Shown: positions 33,963 through 43,159, counted from the first letter of the stretch. The stretch is DNA of 64,000 nt from an uncultured Collinsella sp. (GCA_902493855.1 CABUQV010000007.1:1-64000); one strand, 5' to 3'. The notes: generated from the letters alone by a model not told the origin. A program made the numbers and translations.

Positions 33963-34087
33963 AAGCCGGTTTCCTCCCAACTTTAATGTTCGAAGGAATT
34001 ATAGGTAATCGGCCCATGTTTGAATGGCACTGTTTTCCCAGCTAGATAAACATTTATACGGCCTTTAAGCCACCTCGGCGATATGGA

Positions 34088-34118
34088 ATGTGACAAAGGG
34101 ACTGTCTCTTTGTCGCAT
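34088..34118. repeat. Hairpin repeat, family B copy (TGTGACAAA stem)
   Basis: ATGTGACAAAGG and CTTTGTCGCAT pair (with one G-T type pair) around a GACTGTC core. It lies 3 bp before the stop of the nitroreductase gene on the opposite strand, in the 159-bp gap to kup. Confidence 0.65.
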
Positions 34119-34121
34119 CCG

Positions 34122-34970
34122 TCATTTTCCGAGCCAATTTTTGAACCACCACTCCATGGAGCGGCTCATCTCGGCCATAAAGGGACTCGTGTGCTTGCGG
34201 GTATAGATGTCCACGACGCGCTCCCCCACCACGCGGGCATGCGGACGGAACATCGCGTCCATCTCGGCCACCTGCGCGTCCATGGTCGCGGCATCGGCGC
34301 GGCAGTAGCGCTCCTCGTGCACCAGGTTCACCACGGGATGCGCAATGGCCGGACGCTCCTTACGGGGCGTGCCGATGATGAGCATCGACAGCGGCATGGT
34401 ATAGGGCGGCAAGTCCAGCAGCCCGGCAACTTCCTCGGCATTCTCGATAACATCGCCGATGTAGCAGCTCCCCAGCCCCAGGGCCTCGGCGGCGACCACG
34501 GCGTTTTGCGCGGCGATCACGGCGTCCTGGGCCGCGATGGCAAAGTCGCCCAAACCCGGCGCGCGGCGGGGCGCCTTACCCGTGCGCTCGACAAACTCGG
34601 GCTCAAAGCAGCCCACGTGCTCAAACAGATCGATCCACTTGGCATAATCGACCACAAATATTAGTGCCCAGGGCGCCTTGGCGATCATGGGCTGGTGGTC
34701 GCACAGGTCGGCCAGACGATCCAGCGTAGCCTGCTCGCGAATGCTCACGATGGAATACATCATCATGGCGCCTGCCGACGGCGCACGGCTCGCCGCATGC
34801 AGAATCGCCGCCCGCCGCTCGTCGGTCACCGCCACGGGACGATCGTCGTCATCACGCGCGAAGGCACGCGTGGAGGAACGGTGCTCCAACGTGTCCAGCA
34901 CCGCATTGCCCGTGGTCTCGACCGGATAGCCACACGTATCCACAGCCTTGGTGCAAACCTGCTCGTTCAT
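34122..34970 (-). CDS. Nitroreductase family protein
   Basis: Probable FMN-dependent oxidoreductase, 282 aa. The FMN-binding start is LEHRSSTRAFARDDD, followed by HAASRAPSAGAMMMYSI. The middle region has DAVIAAQNAVVAAEALGLGSCYIGDVIEN, the typical dimer and flavin segment, and then PLSMLIIGTP. A C-terminal extension of about 60 residues ends in aromatic MEWWFKNWLGK and is unusual for small nitroreductases. The ATG follows GAGGATGAGGCG. The substrate is unknown. Confidence 0.9.
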   Translation of the reverse strand: MNEQVCTKAVDTCGYPVETTGNAVLDTLEHRSSTRAFARDDDDRPVAVTDERRAAILHAASRAPSAGAMMMYSIVSIREQATLDRLADLCDHQPMIAKAPWALIFVVDYAKWIDLFEHVGCFEPEFVERTGKAPRRAPGLGDFAIAAQDAVIAAQNAVVAAEALGLGSCYIGDVIENAEEVAGLLDLPPYTMPLSMLIIGTPRKERPAIAHPVVNLVHEERYCRADAATMDAQVAEMDAMFRPHARVVGERVVDIYTRKHTSPFMAEMSRSMEWWFKNWLGK

Positions 34971-35184
34971 CGCCTCATCCTCGCTAATTCTTTAAGAAGC
35001 CTTTACGTTTCCGTGTAATTCCCGTCCATTATCGCGCAGGTCGCCACTACATTGAGCCACACCGCCGCACATGCGCGTTAATATGGCTGGTTGTTGTGCG
35101 CAGCCCGCAAATGCAGCGCATATTTAGGTAACAATCGGGTAAACCCCCGCTTTCGTAGGTTTTAAGTTTGTGAGGAGTCTCAGC

Positions 35185-37485
35185 ATGTTCGCTGCCGCCA
35201 TCTCGCTCGTCGGTCTTGCGGCGACCGTCTACCTTGTTTTGCGCGAGGCCAAGACCATTCGCGCTCAGTCGGGCACCGTTGCCAAAAGCGCTCTTGGGTG
35301 GAGCGTCGCCTTCGGCCTGTTCCAGCTCTTTTTGACCATTTGGGGCGCCATTGGCCTCGTCGCCCAAAACGAGCCGCTCGCCTTTGTGATGCTCATCCTG
35401 ACCAATGCCATCCTCACCGGCTGCGCTTGGGCCAGTATCGCCCGCGACCGCATCGCCCCGCGCGTCTTTGCGTTCGCCTCGGCCGATGCGCCCACCCCCA
35501 CCGGCAAGCTCGCTCGTTTGCGCGGCGCCTTTGTGGGCAAACCGCTCGTCGCCGCCGTCCTGTGCCTGCTGCTCGCCGGCGTCTTTGCGCTGCTGGGCAT
35601 GGAGGTCTCGTCCAACCACGACTTTACCTGGGTCTACCCCCTGTGCATCCTGCTCGAGTGGGCCATCATCACCACGCTCATGGTCGGCCTGTTCTTCCTG
35701 TTCCAGCGCCACGGCGCAGCTCCCGCGGTCCTGGCCTTTGCCCTCTTTGTCCTGGGCATTGCCGAGTTCTTCGTCATCACGTTTAAATCCATGCCCATCC
35801 AGCCGGGCGACCTTTCGGCCATCTCCACCGCCGCCGCGGTCGCCGGCACCGGCTACACCTTCTCCATCTCGCTGTTCTGCGTGCTGTCCATGGGCTTTAC
35901 CGCCATCGCTATGCTGCTGTGCGAGTACGCCGGCCTGGTGGCACCGCACCGTCAGAAGGGCGCCGCCAACGCCAAGCGCATGCTGCTCACCAATCTGCTC
36001 GTCGCCGTGCTGTGCCTGGGCGGCGTGACCGCGCACGTCACGCTCATCGACTACTACAACACCCTCGGCATCACCGTCTATACCTGGCGCCCGCTCGAGA
36101 GCTACTGGCGCGAGGGCTACCTGCCCGCCTTTATTAGTGCAGCGCAGTCCATCAAGCCGCCCAAACCCGCCGACTACTCCGTCGACGATGCCAAGGCCAC
36201 GCTCAAAAAGTACGCCAAGGCCTACGACAAGTCCGACGCAGCCAAGAGTGACGAGCGCACCGCCGCAAAGGAGCAGTTCGACAGCGAGAAGCCCACGGTC
36301 ATCGCCATCATGAACGAGACCTTCTCGGATCTGTCGATCTATCAGAACATGCGCGCCGGCTACGAGGGCCCGCAGTACTTTAAGAGCCTGTCCAACTGCC
36401 TCAGCCGCGGCAAGCTCTACGTGAGCGCCTACGGCGGCGGCACCGCCAATACCGAGTTTGAGTTTATGACCGGCAACTCCATGGCCAACCTGGGCTCGGG
36501 CGTGTACCCCTACACCATCTACAACATGGAAACGACCGGGAACCTGGCAGAGCAGTTCAAATCGCTCGGCTATTCCACCACGGCTATGCACCCCAATCAC
36601 GCAACCAACTGGAACCGCGAGAACGTCTACAAGGACTTTGGCTTTGACCAGTTCCTGTCCATCAACGATTTCCAGGGAGCCGACACCCTGCGCGGCATGG
36701 TGACCGACCAGGCTACCTACGACAAGATTCTTGAGCTGCTCGACCAGAACGCCGATCCGCAGTTTATCTTCGACGTGACCATGCAGAACCACTCGGGCTA
36801 CGATACGGGTCTGCTGCCGGTCGATAAGCAGATGCACCTGAATATCGACACGACCGATCTGGACGCCAAGACCGTCGAGGACGGCACGCTCTCCGATGTC
36901 GACGAGTATGTCTCGTGCATCGAGCAGTCCGACCAGGCGCTTCGCTACTTCCTAAACGCCCTGAGCAAGCTCGACCGTAAGGTAGTCGTGGTGTTCTGGG
37001 GCGACCACCAGCCGTTCTTCCCGTCCAAGTTCAACGACAAGTGGTTTACCGGCGAAGACGACGCCACGCACCAGGAACGTCTGTGGCAGACCGACTACAT
37101 CATCTGGGCCAACTACGACGTTGCCGGCTGCGACCAGACGAGCGAGGTCGACGACCTGTCCACCAACTACCTGTCCACGCAGCTTATGCAGCTGATCGGC
37201 GCACCGCTGACCGACTACCAGAAAGCGCACATGACGCTGCGCGAGTCGCTGCCCGCCATCAACTCGGTGGGCTACGAGGACGCCAGCCTGCGCTGGGCGC
37301 TTTCCTCCAACGTCACCGGTGACGATGCCGCCGCCGCAGCCGCCACCAAGGCGCGCGAAGATTACGCCAAGATGCAGTACTACGAGATGTTCCGCGACGG
37401 CAAGAACGTGTACACCGAGCACTTCCAGACCGAGGCCAACGAGACCGACCCCAACCTGGCACCGGGCACGACCAAGATCAAGTAG
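35185..37485 (+). CDS. LTA-synthase-like sulfatase-domain membrane protein
   Basis: Predicted phosphoglycerol or related phosphoalcohol transferase acting outside the membrane on a cell-surface glycopolymer. Several hydrophobic helices fill the first ~290 residues. The extracellular sulfatase-fold domain begins near residue 360, with catalytic Thr in IAIMNETFSDLS. Metal and substrate motifs follow: GGGTANTEFEFMTG, HPNHATNWNRENVYKDFGF, QNHSGYD and WGDHQPFF. The length (766 aa) is a little above LtaS (~650). The ATG at 35185 has GAGGAG at 7 nt; an in-frame GTG 15 bases earlier has no site. Confidence 0.92.
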   Translation: MFAAAISLVGLAATVYLVLREAKTIRAQSGTVAKSALGWSVAFGLFQLFLTIWGAIGLVAQNEPLAFVMLILTNAILTGCAWASIARDRIAPRVFAFASADAPTPTGKLARLRGAFVGKPLVAAVLCLLLAGVFALLGMEVSSNHDFTWVYPLCILLEWAIITTLMVGLFFLFQRHGAAPAVLAFALFVLGIAEFFVITFKSMPIQPGDLSAISTAAAVAGTGYTFSISLFCVLSMGFTAIAMLLCEYAGLVAPHRQKGAANAKRMLLTNLLVAVLCLGGVTAHVTLIDYYNTLGITVYTWRPLESYWREGYLPAFISAAQSIKPPKPADYSVDDAKATLKKYAKAYDKSDAAKSDERTAAKEQFDSEKPTVIAIMNETFSDLSIYQNMRAGYEGPQYFKSLSNCLSRGKLYVSAYGGGTANTEFEFMTGNSMANLGSGVYPYTIYNMETTGNLAEQFKSLGYSTTAMHPNHATNWNRENVYKDFGFDQFLSINDFQGADTLRGMVTDQATYDKILELLDQNADPQFIFDVTMQNHSGYDTGLLPVDKQMHLNIDTTDLDAKTVEDGTLSDVDEYVSCIEQSDQALRYFLNALSKLDRKVVVVFWGDHQPFFPSKFNDKWFTGEDDATHQERLWQTDYIIWANYDVAGCDQTSEVDDLSTNYLSTQLMQLIGAPLTDYQKAHMTLRESLPAINSVGYEDASLRWALSSNVTGDDAAAAAATKAREDYAKMQYYEMFRDGKNVYTEHFQTEANETDPNLAPGTTKIK

Positions 37486-37505
37486 CGGGTCGCTCATAAC
37501 TGGTT

Positions 37506-37636
37506 CGTCTGCCCGGCGGCGCGGAACGTAAGGTTCCCTGCTCGGACAGTCCTGCTCGCACGGAGAGCACATTAAGTGCTCTCCGGCTCGTGCGGAACTC
37601 GCGATGAACCTTACATTCCGCGTCGCCGGGCAGACG
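37506..37636. repeat. 131-bp long palindrome, family G
   Basis: The left arm starts CGTCTGCCCGGCG and the right arm ends CGCCGGGCAGACG. Pairing continues through GCGGAA.GTAAGGTT and, near the centre, GAGAGCAC-ATTAA-GTGCTCTC. A few mismatches lie in the middle third. It follows the LTA-synthase-like gene by 20 bp. No coding function is apparent; it could be a structured RNA, processing site or MITE-like element. Confidence 0.7.
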
Positions 37637-37692
37637 CCTCGGTGTTGAAGCGCGGCTTGTCATGGAGACACCTGCTGAACATATATAAGTTG

Positions 37693-37717
37693 AAGGCCAC
37701 GTCATGTGGCCTTTTTT
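37693..37717 (+). terminator. Terminator downstream of the LTA-synthase-like gene
   Basis: AAGGCCACGTCATGTGGCC followed by TTTTTT is a short but classical rho-independent terminator on the plus strand. Confidence 0.8.
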
Positions 37718-37721
37718 GCAT

Positions 37722-37986
37722 CCGGAAACCGTGTCCCAGAATTCTTGTCTGGAATGGGATGCAGTTTCCGCTTGGGACCCGATTGGGAAAATGCATCCCG
37801 TTTCTTGACCGAATAATGGGACGCAATTTCCCGTTGGAGCGCCTTTGGGAAAGTGTGTCCCACTTCGACCGCCCAGAGTGGGATGCACTTTCCGCAAAGC
37901 ACCTCAACAGGAAACTACGTCCCATTCCAAAGGCAAATTCCGGGACGCACTTTCCGAAACCCCGCCCATCCGGAAACCGTGTCCCA
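37722..37986. repeat. Nine-unit alternating palindromic array, family H, ~31-bp period
   Basis: A ~15-bp unit with consensus GGGAYGCANTTTCC occurs nine times, alternately inverted and direct. Unit starts are 37722, 37755, 37785, 37817, 37847, 37878, 37909, 37941 and 37970, so the spacing is 29-33 bp throughout. Sequences between units are all different. Neighbouring units can pair as hairpins, with compensated changes. The unit-to-unit distances are not multiples of three, so a repeat protein is unlikely. It lies between a plus-strand terminator and a minus-strand gene end. Confidence 0.85.
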
Positions 37987-38101
37987 CTCTGAATACATCC
38001 AGCGAACGCATGCGAGCGTGTCGTCCAGGACGGCCTCGTCATCAGGGCGATGGAAAATATCGCCCCAGACGCTTGCCATCGTTGCGCCCACGAGCGTCAA
38101 G

Positions 38102-38129
38102 AAAAAAGCCTCGAGGATTTCGAGGCTTT
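38102..38129 (-). terminator. Terminator of the flavodoxin-like gene
   Basis: On the minus strand AAGCCTCGAAATCCTCGAGGCTT is followed by TTTTTC. It lies 43 bp beyond the stop of the gene at 38172. Confidence 0.85.
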
Positions 38130-38171
38130 CACATTTGTATTGTTTTGCACGAAGCACCACAAACGACGAAG

Positions 38172-38723
38172 CTACTCGCCCAGCACGGCCTTCTTGGCGG
38201 CTGCGGCCATGTTGCCCAGGTCCTCCTTGGTGGGATGGTCCTTCGCGGCAACCCAGTTGTCGAGCAGCATCTTAAATCGGGCGTTGTCGGGATCTTGCTC
38301 GAGCATGGCCTCGTAGCGCTGCTTGACCGCGGGGCCCATCTTGCCCTGGCACATTGCCCAGCCCGCAAGCTCGGCATCCCCAGCCAAATTGGAAGTTACG
38401 CGGTCGATAATCTGCTGATAGTAGCTCTGGTCGGCGCCAAAACCGCAGGTGCCAAACAGGAAGACGCGCTTACCGTGCAAGGCGGAGAGCAACGCCGCGA
38501 CCGAAGGCGTGCACGCGCCCTTGTCGCACCAAAAACCGACGAGCACCGTGTCGGCCGCGCAGGCGCCCTGCGCCTCGAGCGCAACCTGATCTGCATCCGC
38601 ATCATCGCTCAACGCCGCGGCATGGACAAACTCAACACCCGCAGCCTGCAGAGCGCGCTTGATCGCGCCCGAAACCATCCTGGTATTACCGCTCTTGCTG
38701 TTAACCACCAAAGAGCACGTCAT
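38172..38723 (-). CDS. Flavodoxin-like protein
   Basis: Predicted FMN-binding electron carrier or reductase component, 183 aa. The phosphate loop is VVNSKSGNTRMVSGAIKRALQ (S-x-T/S-G-N-T type), and the second loop is VLVGFWCDKGACTPSVAALLSALHGKRVFLFGTCGFG, which normally contacts the flavin ring. A ~40-residue C-terminal helix (ARFKMLLDNWVAAKDHPTKEDLGNMAAAAKKAVLG) is added to the fold. The start is ATG 38723; an in-frame GTG two codons earlier is equally possible. Its redox partner is unknown. Confidence 0.85.
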   Translation of the reverse strand: MTCSLVVNSKSGNTRMVSGAIKRALQAAGVEFVHAAALSDDADADQVALEAQGACAADTVLVGFWCDKGACTPSVAALLSALHGKRVFLFGTCGFGADQSYYQQIIDRVTSNLAGDAELAGWAMCQGKMGPAVKQRYEAMLEQDPDNARFKMLLDNWVAAKDHPTKEDLGNMAAAAKKAVLGE

Positions 38724-38850
38724 AGTCACGTTGCCTCGTTTCCCCCAAAACTAAAGCCACTAATGCAATTTATTAGATGAATATCTTAGTACTAACGTGA
38801 CAGATGTAAACCACCGTCTGTCGATTGATTAATTTGCCCCACGGGCTTGC

Positions 38851-40710
38851 TCACTGGGCGAATTGGCTGCGGTAGAGTTCGGCGTAGAAGCCGCCTGCCG
38901 CTAGCAGCTCGTCGTGCGTGCCGCGCTCGATAATCTGGCCGTCGCGCATCACCAGAATGCAGTCGGCGTTGCGGATGGTGCTCAGGCGGTGCGCCACGAC
39001 AAAGCTTGTGCGACCGGCCATGAGCTCGTCGAATGCCGCCTGCACCTGCAGCTCGGTGCGGGTATCGATGCTTGAGGTCGCCTCGTCCAGCAGCAAAATC
39101 GCCGGGTCGGTGAGCATGACGCGCGCGATGCACAGCAGCTGCTTTTGGCCCTGGCTAAACGTACCGCCGTCCTCGCCGATCACCGTGTCGTAGCCGCCTG
39201 GCAGCTGCACGATAAACTTATGCGCATGCGCGCGCTTGGCCGCCTCGATAACCCGCTCGCGCGTGGCATCCGGGCAACCGTAAGCGATGTTGTCCGCCAC
39301 CGTGCCCTCGAACAGCCAAGTGTCCTGCAGCACCATGCCAAAGGCACGGCGAAGGCTTGCGCGCGTGTAGTCACGCGAAGACCTGCCATCGACCATGATG
39401 CGTCCGGCATCGATATCGTAAAAACGCAGCAGCAAGTTGATGAGCGTTGTCTTGCCGCAGCCCGTGGGGCCAACTAGGGCAAAGCGCATGCCGGGCTTGG
39501 CCTCAATACAGATATCCTGCAGCAGCTTGCGGTCGGGCACGTAGCTAAAGTCCACATGCTCAAAGGCGACCTCGCCCTGCGGGGCGGCAAGCTCTACAGC
39601 GTCCGACTCGTCGGGCTCCTGCTCGCGGGCATCGAGCAGCGCAAACATGCGGCGCGCCGAGGCATACGCCGTCTGGATCTGCGTAATGACGTTGGTGACC
39701 TCGTTGAACGGCTTGGTGTACTGGTTGGCATAGGACAGGAAAATCTGCACGCCGCCCACCGTGAGCGCCGCCGGCACGCCCGTGATCACGCCCACGCATC
39801 CGATCACAGCGACCACGGCATAGATGATGTTGTTGATAAAGCGCGTACCGGGGTTGGAGAGCGAACCCATAAACTGCGCGCGCTCGCCCGCGGTGTAGAG
39901 CTCGGCATTGAGGGCGTCGAAGCGCTGCTGGGCGTTCGGGCCATAGGCAAAGGCGTCGACAAGCTTTTGCTCACCTACGTACTCCTCGATATGACCACCG
40001 AGCTGCCCTTGAATACGCTGCTGTGCCGTAAAGCTTTTGTTGGAAAGCTTGGCGATGGCGCCGGCTGCAAAAATGGAAAGCGGCGTGACGAGCACCACCA
40101 CAAGCGTCATGGTCAGGTTAATGGAGAGCATAAACGCAAGCGTGCCCACGATGGTAATAACACCGGTGAAGAGCTGCGTGAAGCCCTGCAGCAGACCGTC
40201 GCCCACCTGGTCGACGTCGTTGACCACGCGGCTCATAAGGTCGCCGTGGGCATGACTGTCGATAAAGCTGAGCGGCATGCGGCTGAGCTTGTCGCTCGCC
40301 TCCACGCGCATGTCGCGCACCGTCTCGTAGGACAGACGGTTAACGCAGTAGCCCTGCAGCCACTGGAAGGCCGCGGCTCCCACCACGACGAGCGCGAGCT
40401 TGGTGACGAGCGGCAACAGCGCGTCGAAGTCCACCTGCCCGGCGGCGACGATCAGGTCGATGCCCTCGCCGATGAGAATGGGCGTGTAAAGCTGCAGAAT
40501 CACGGAGATGGCGGCACTCACAAACGACGCTACAAACGAAATGCGATGCGGACGAACGTAGCCCATCAGGCGGCGAGTCACCGCACCCACGGGATAGCAC
40601 TCGGGATCGCCGGACCGGCGCGGACCGTCACCCAGGTCGTTGAGGTTATCGTTGCCGGACACGTTGGCCGTCATCGTGGCGACCGAACCGGAGGAAGTGT
40701 ACGGATTCAT
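38851..40710 (-). CDS. Heterodimeric ABC exporter, catalytic subunit (pair 2)
   Basis: Half-transporter with six membrane helices and a C-terminal nucleotide domain, 619 aa. Walker A is GPTGCGKTT, Walker B plus Glu is ILLLDEATSSID, and the H-loop is VAHRLST, all canonical. The signature is altered to FSQGQ. An N-terminal ~40-residue soluble leader precedes the first helix. The ATG at 40710 directly follows the stop of the partner gene, with GGAGGGATGCTAA as ribosome site, so the two are coupled. Probable exporter of drugs, lipids or peptides. Confidence 0.94.
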   Translation of the reverse strand: MNPYTSSGSVATMTANVSGNDNLNDLGDGPRRSGDPECYPVGAVTRRLMGYVRPHRISFVASFVSAAISVILQLYTPILIGEGIDLIVAAGQVDFDALLPLVTKLALVVVGAAAFQWLQGYCVNRLSYETVRDMRVEASDKLSRMPLSFIDSHAHGDLMSRVVNDVDQVGDGLLQGFTQLFTGVITIVGTLAFMLSINLTMTLVVVLVTPLSIFAAGAIAKLSNKSFTAQQRIQGQLGGHIEEYVGEQKLVDAFAYGPNAQQRFDALNAELYTAGERAQFMGSLSNPGTRFINNIIYAVVAVIGCVGVITGVPAALTVGGVQIFLSYANQYTKPFNEVTNVITQIQTAYASARRMFALLDAREQEPDESDAVELAAPQGEVAFEHVDFSYVPDRKLLQDICIEAKPGMRFALVGPTGCGKTTLINLLLRFYDIDAGRIMVDGRSSRDYTRASLRRAFGMVLQDTWLFEGTVADNIAYGCPDATRERVIEAAKRAHAHKFIVQLPGGYDTVIGEDGGTFSQGQKQLLCIARVMLTDPAILLLDEATSSIDTRTELQVQAAFDELMAGRTSFVVAHRLSTIRNADCILVMRDGQIIERGTHDELLAAGGFYAELYRSQFAQ

Positions 40711-42576
40711 TTAGCATCCCTCCTTTGCGCAGGCAGATGCAGGGGCGGTCGGGGCACCTGGGGTGGGCGCGGGCGCCGCACTCCCCTGCTGACCCTCGAG
40801 CTCCTCGCGGCGCAGCTGCGACTGGCAAATCTCGCGATAGAGCTGGCAGGTCGCGTACAGCCCATCATGCGTGCCCAGACCCGCAACCGAGCCGTGGTCG
40901 AGTACGCAGATCATGTCGGCGTCGCGCACGGTCGAGACGCGCTGGCTCACGATGACGGTCGTGAGCGGCAGCCCGCCCTCAACGGCACCGCGCACGCTGC
41001 GCTCGCGAATGGCATGGCGAAGCGCCGCGTCGGTCTTAAAGTCGAGCGCCGACGCGGAGTCATCCATGATTAATATCTGAGGCGAGCCCACTAGGGCACG
41101 CGCGATGGTCAGACGCTGGCGCTGGCCACCGCTGAAGTTCTTACCGCCCGCCTCGACCGGGGCATCGAGCCCCTGCGACTTGCTGCGCACGAAATCGCTC
41201 GCTTGCGCCATATCGAGCGCTGCCCAGAGCTCCTCGTCGGTCGCGGCTTCATCGCGCCAGGTCAGGTTGCTGCGAATGGTGCCGCTCACCAGCGACGCGC
41301 GCTGCGGGACGGTCGCGACCACGTGGCGCAGCTGGTCGAGCTGCCAGGCACGCACGTCGGCGCCCATCACGCTCACGCTGCCGGTGCTCGCATCGTACAG
41401 GCGCGGGATGAGCGAGACGAGCGTGGACTTACCGCTACCCGTGCCGCCGATAATGCCGAGCGTCTTGCCCAGCGGGAGCTCCAGGGTCACATCGTTGACG
41501 GCGTTGGCAGCGCCGGTGCCAAACGAGAAGCTCGCATGGCTCAAGCTCAGCGCGGGGACCGGAACAGCGCCACCCGCCAGTTCGCTCGGCTCGGGCAGCG
41601 CAACCGGCTGGTTGCCCTCGTCGGTAATGCTCGGCATGCAGTTGAGCACCTCGTTGAGACGCGACGCGCTGGCGCTCGCCTTGGTAAAGACAACGACCAG
41701 GTTGGCCACGTAGACGATGGAGGTGAGGGTCTGCGTCATGTAGTTGACGAACGCCATGACCTGGCCCTGCGTGAGCTCGCCCACGTTGACCTGGATGCCG
41801 CCCACCCACAGGATGGCGCACACGCCCAGGTTCATCACCAAAAACGTGACGGGGTTGAGGATCGACGAGAGCTTGCCCACCGCGATTGCGACACACGCCT
41901 GGTCATCGGCCGCCTGGGCAAAACGCTCGCGCTCGTGACCCTCGCGCACAAACGCTCGGACCACGCGGGCGCCCGAAAGCCCCTCGCGGCAAATGAGCGC
42001 AATGCGGTCGAGCTTTGCCTGCAACTGCTTGTAGTACGGAATGCAACGCGCCATGACAAACCAAAACACCAAGCCGATGGCGGGCGTGCAGATCAAGAAG
42101 ATCACGCCGAGCTTAAGGTCGATGGCAAGGGCCGCGACCATGGAGCCCACCGCCAAGAAAGGCCAGCGGATGAGCATGCGCACGCCCAGCGCCACGGCGA
42201 GCTGCACCTGGTTGACGTCGTTGGTGATGCGGGTGATAAGCGACGGCGTGCCAAAGCGGTCGAGTTCGGCATAGCTCAGCTTGTTGATGTGCTGGTAGAG
42301 TGCGCCGCGAATGTCGGTACCCATGCCCTGCGAGGTGAGCGCCGCCATCTTTTGACAGACGAGCGTAAACGAGATGCCGATCACGGCCATGGCGCCAAGC
42401 ACCATGCCGTAGCGGACGACGGCACTCACGTCGTGCGAGCCAATGCCTTTATCGATCATCTGGGCAATCACCAGCGGCGTAAGCAGGTCGAAGATCACTT
42501 CGATCAGCTTGCACGCAGGACCAATCACCATATACCGGCGAAACTTACCACCAAAACGCCTGAGCAGCTCAATCAT
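40711..42576 (-). CDS. Heterodimeric ABC exporter, degenerate-site subunit (pair 2)
   Basis: Partner half-transporter, 621 aa. Walker A is GGTGSGKST and the signature is the standard FSGGQ. Walker B reads LIMDDSASALD, with Asp for the catalytic Glu, and the H-loop reads VSQRVST, with Gln for His. This is the non-catalytic ATP site. The C-terminal ~25 residues are Ala/Pro-rich. The ATG at 42576 follows GGGAGCGCC; an upstream TTG (42609) is less likely. Unlike pairs 1 and 3, no MarR gene lies upstream. Confidence 0.93.
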   Translation of the reverse strand: MIELLRRFGGKFRRYMVIGPACKLIEVIFDLLTPLVIAQMIDKGIGSHDVSAVVRYGMVLGAMAVIGISFTLVCQKMAALTSQGMGTDIRGALYQHINKLSYAELDRFGTPSLITRITNDVNQVQLAVALGVRMLIRWPFLAVGSMVAALAIDLKLGVIFLICTPAIGLVFWFVMARCIPYYKQLQAKLDRIALICREGLSGARVVRAFVREGHERERFAQAADDQACVAIAVGKLSSILNPVTFLVMNLGVCAILWVGGIQVNVGELTQGQVMAFVNYMTQTLTSIVYVANLVVVFTKASASASRLNEVLNCMPSITDEGNQPVALPEPSELAGGAVPVPALSLSHASFSFGTGAANAVNDVTLELPLGKTLGIIGGTGSGKSTLVSLIPRLYDASTGSVSVMGADVRAWQLDQLRHVVATVPQRASLVSGTIRSNLTWRDEAATDEELWAALDMAQASDFVRSKSQGLDAPVEAGGKNFSGGQRQRLTIARALVGSPQILIMDDSASALDFKTDAALRHAIRERSVRGAVEGGLPLTTVIVSQRVSTVRDADMICVLDHGSVAGLGTHDGLYATCQLYREICQSQLRREELEGQQGSAAPAPTPGAPTAPASACAKEGC

Positions 42577-42907
42577 GTATAGGCGCTCCCTATCATCATC
42601 TCTCTTCAATCTGATTCATGATAGTACGGCGAGCCCTGAAGATGCGTAAGCAACTCGTTACAGATGTAAGGGCGACGGTCACTAGCGCCCAAGGCATGTA
42701 GCAGCCGATGTTTTGGCAACGCCAGCGAGCGGCGCTAAGCACGGGATTGAATTGTTCAGATAAACGCGCCTTTACGGGTGATTTTTGGACGACGGGGCCC
42801 GGCCGGTGACGAGGTATTTGGTAGTCGAGCGATCCCGCAGGCGCAGCCGAGGACCAGCGAGACACCAAGCGCCCTGCCGGCACTCGCGGGTAGCCGCGGC
42901 ACCAAAA
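42577..42907. other. Intergenic region upstream of ABC pair 2
   Basis: No gene is supported here. At 42703-42733 it contains CGATGTTTTGGCAACGCCAGCGAGCG, the 5' flank of family A repeats, but without the nested stem-loops, so this may be a solitary remnant. The promoter of ABC pair 2 (minus strand) must lie here. Confidence 0.5.
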
Positions 42908-43027
42908 AGCGCCCGTGCGCTCGATGGATTCGGATGCCCGACAGAGGCTCCTTATGGCTGCTTCCTTCCGGACCTGACCAGATTCGGAACATGTCGTCAT
43001 CCGAACCCATCGAACGCGCTAGGCGCT
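42908..43027 (-). ncRNA. ffs: Signal recognition particle RNA (4.5S-type)
   Basis: RNA core of the signal recognition particle, which binds Ffh and targets nascent membrane proteins. The universally conserved tetraloop domain is present on the minus strand: GGTCAGGTCCGGAAGGAAGC, with AGCCATAAGGAGCC after it. The long stem is visible as GCGTTCGATGGGTTCGGATG at the 5' side pairing with CATCCGAATCCATCGAGCGC at the 3' side. The ends are approximate. A promoter fits just upstream. Confidence 0.92.
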
Positions 43028-43030
43028 CGG

Positions 43031-43061
43031 TATATCTTACCCGCTCCCGCCCGATGGGGCA
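43031..43061 (-). promoter_or_regulatory. Promoter of ffs
   Basis: On the minus strand TTGCCC (-35) is followed after 17 nt by TAAGAT (-10), which places the transcript start near the first paired bases of the SRP RNA. Confidence 0.65.
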
Positions 43062-43075
43062 AGGTGGCTAATTTC

Positions 43076-43137
43076 GGACGGGGCATTTGACTACTTGGGC
43101 AATCAGATCGACAAGTAGTCAAATAAGCCCCGTCCCA
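43076..43137. repeat. Palindromic hairpin, family J copy 1
   Basis: GGACGGGGCATTTGACTACTTG pairs with CAAGTAGTCAAATAAGCCCCGTCC around a 14-nt loop. The preceding GGTGGCTAATTTCGGACGGG resembles the hairpin at 55757-55794. Confidence 0.6.
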
Positions 43138-43159
43138 AAAAGACTGGTCTGACGCTGTG

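Noticed and set aside
37722..37986. CRISPR array
   Set aside because: Units are about 15 bp, alternate in orientation and vary in sequence, and no cas genes are nearby. A CRISPR array has same-strand, near-identical repeats.
37576..38042. Protein-coding reading frames on both strands through the alternating array (137-143 aa)
   Set aside because: They exist only because the GC-rich repeat lacks stops. Unit spacing is not a multiple of three, so the repeat changes frame, and no ribosome site or family similarity was seen.
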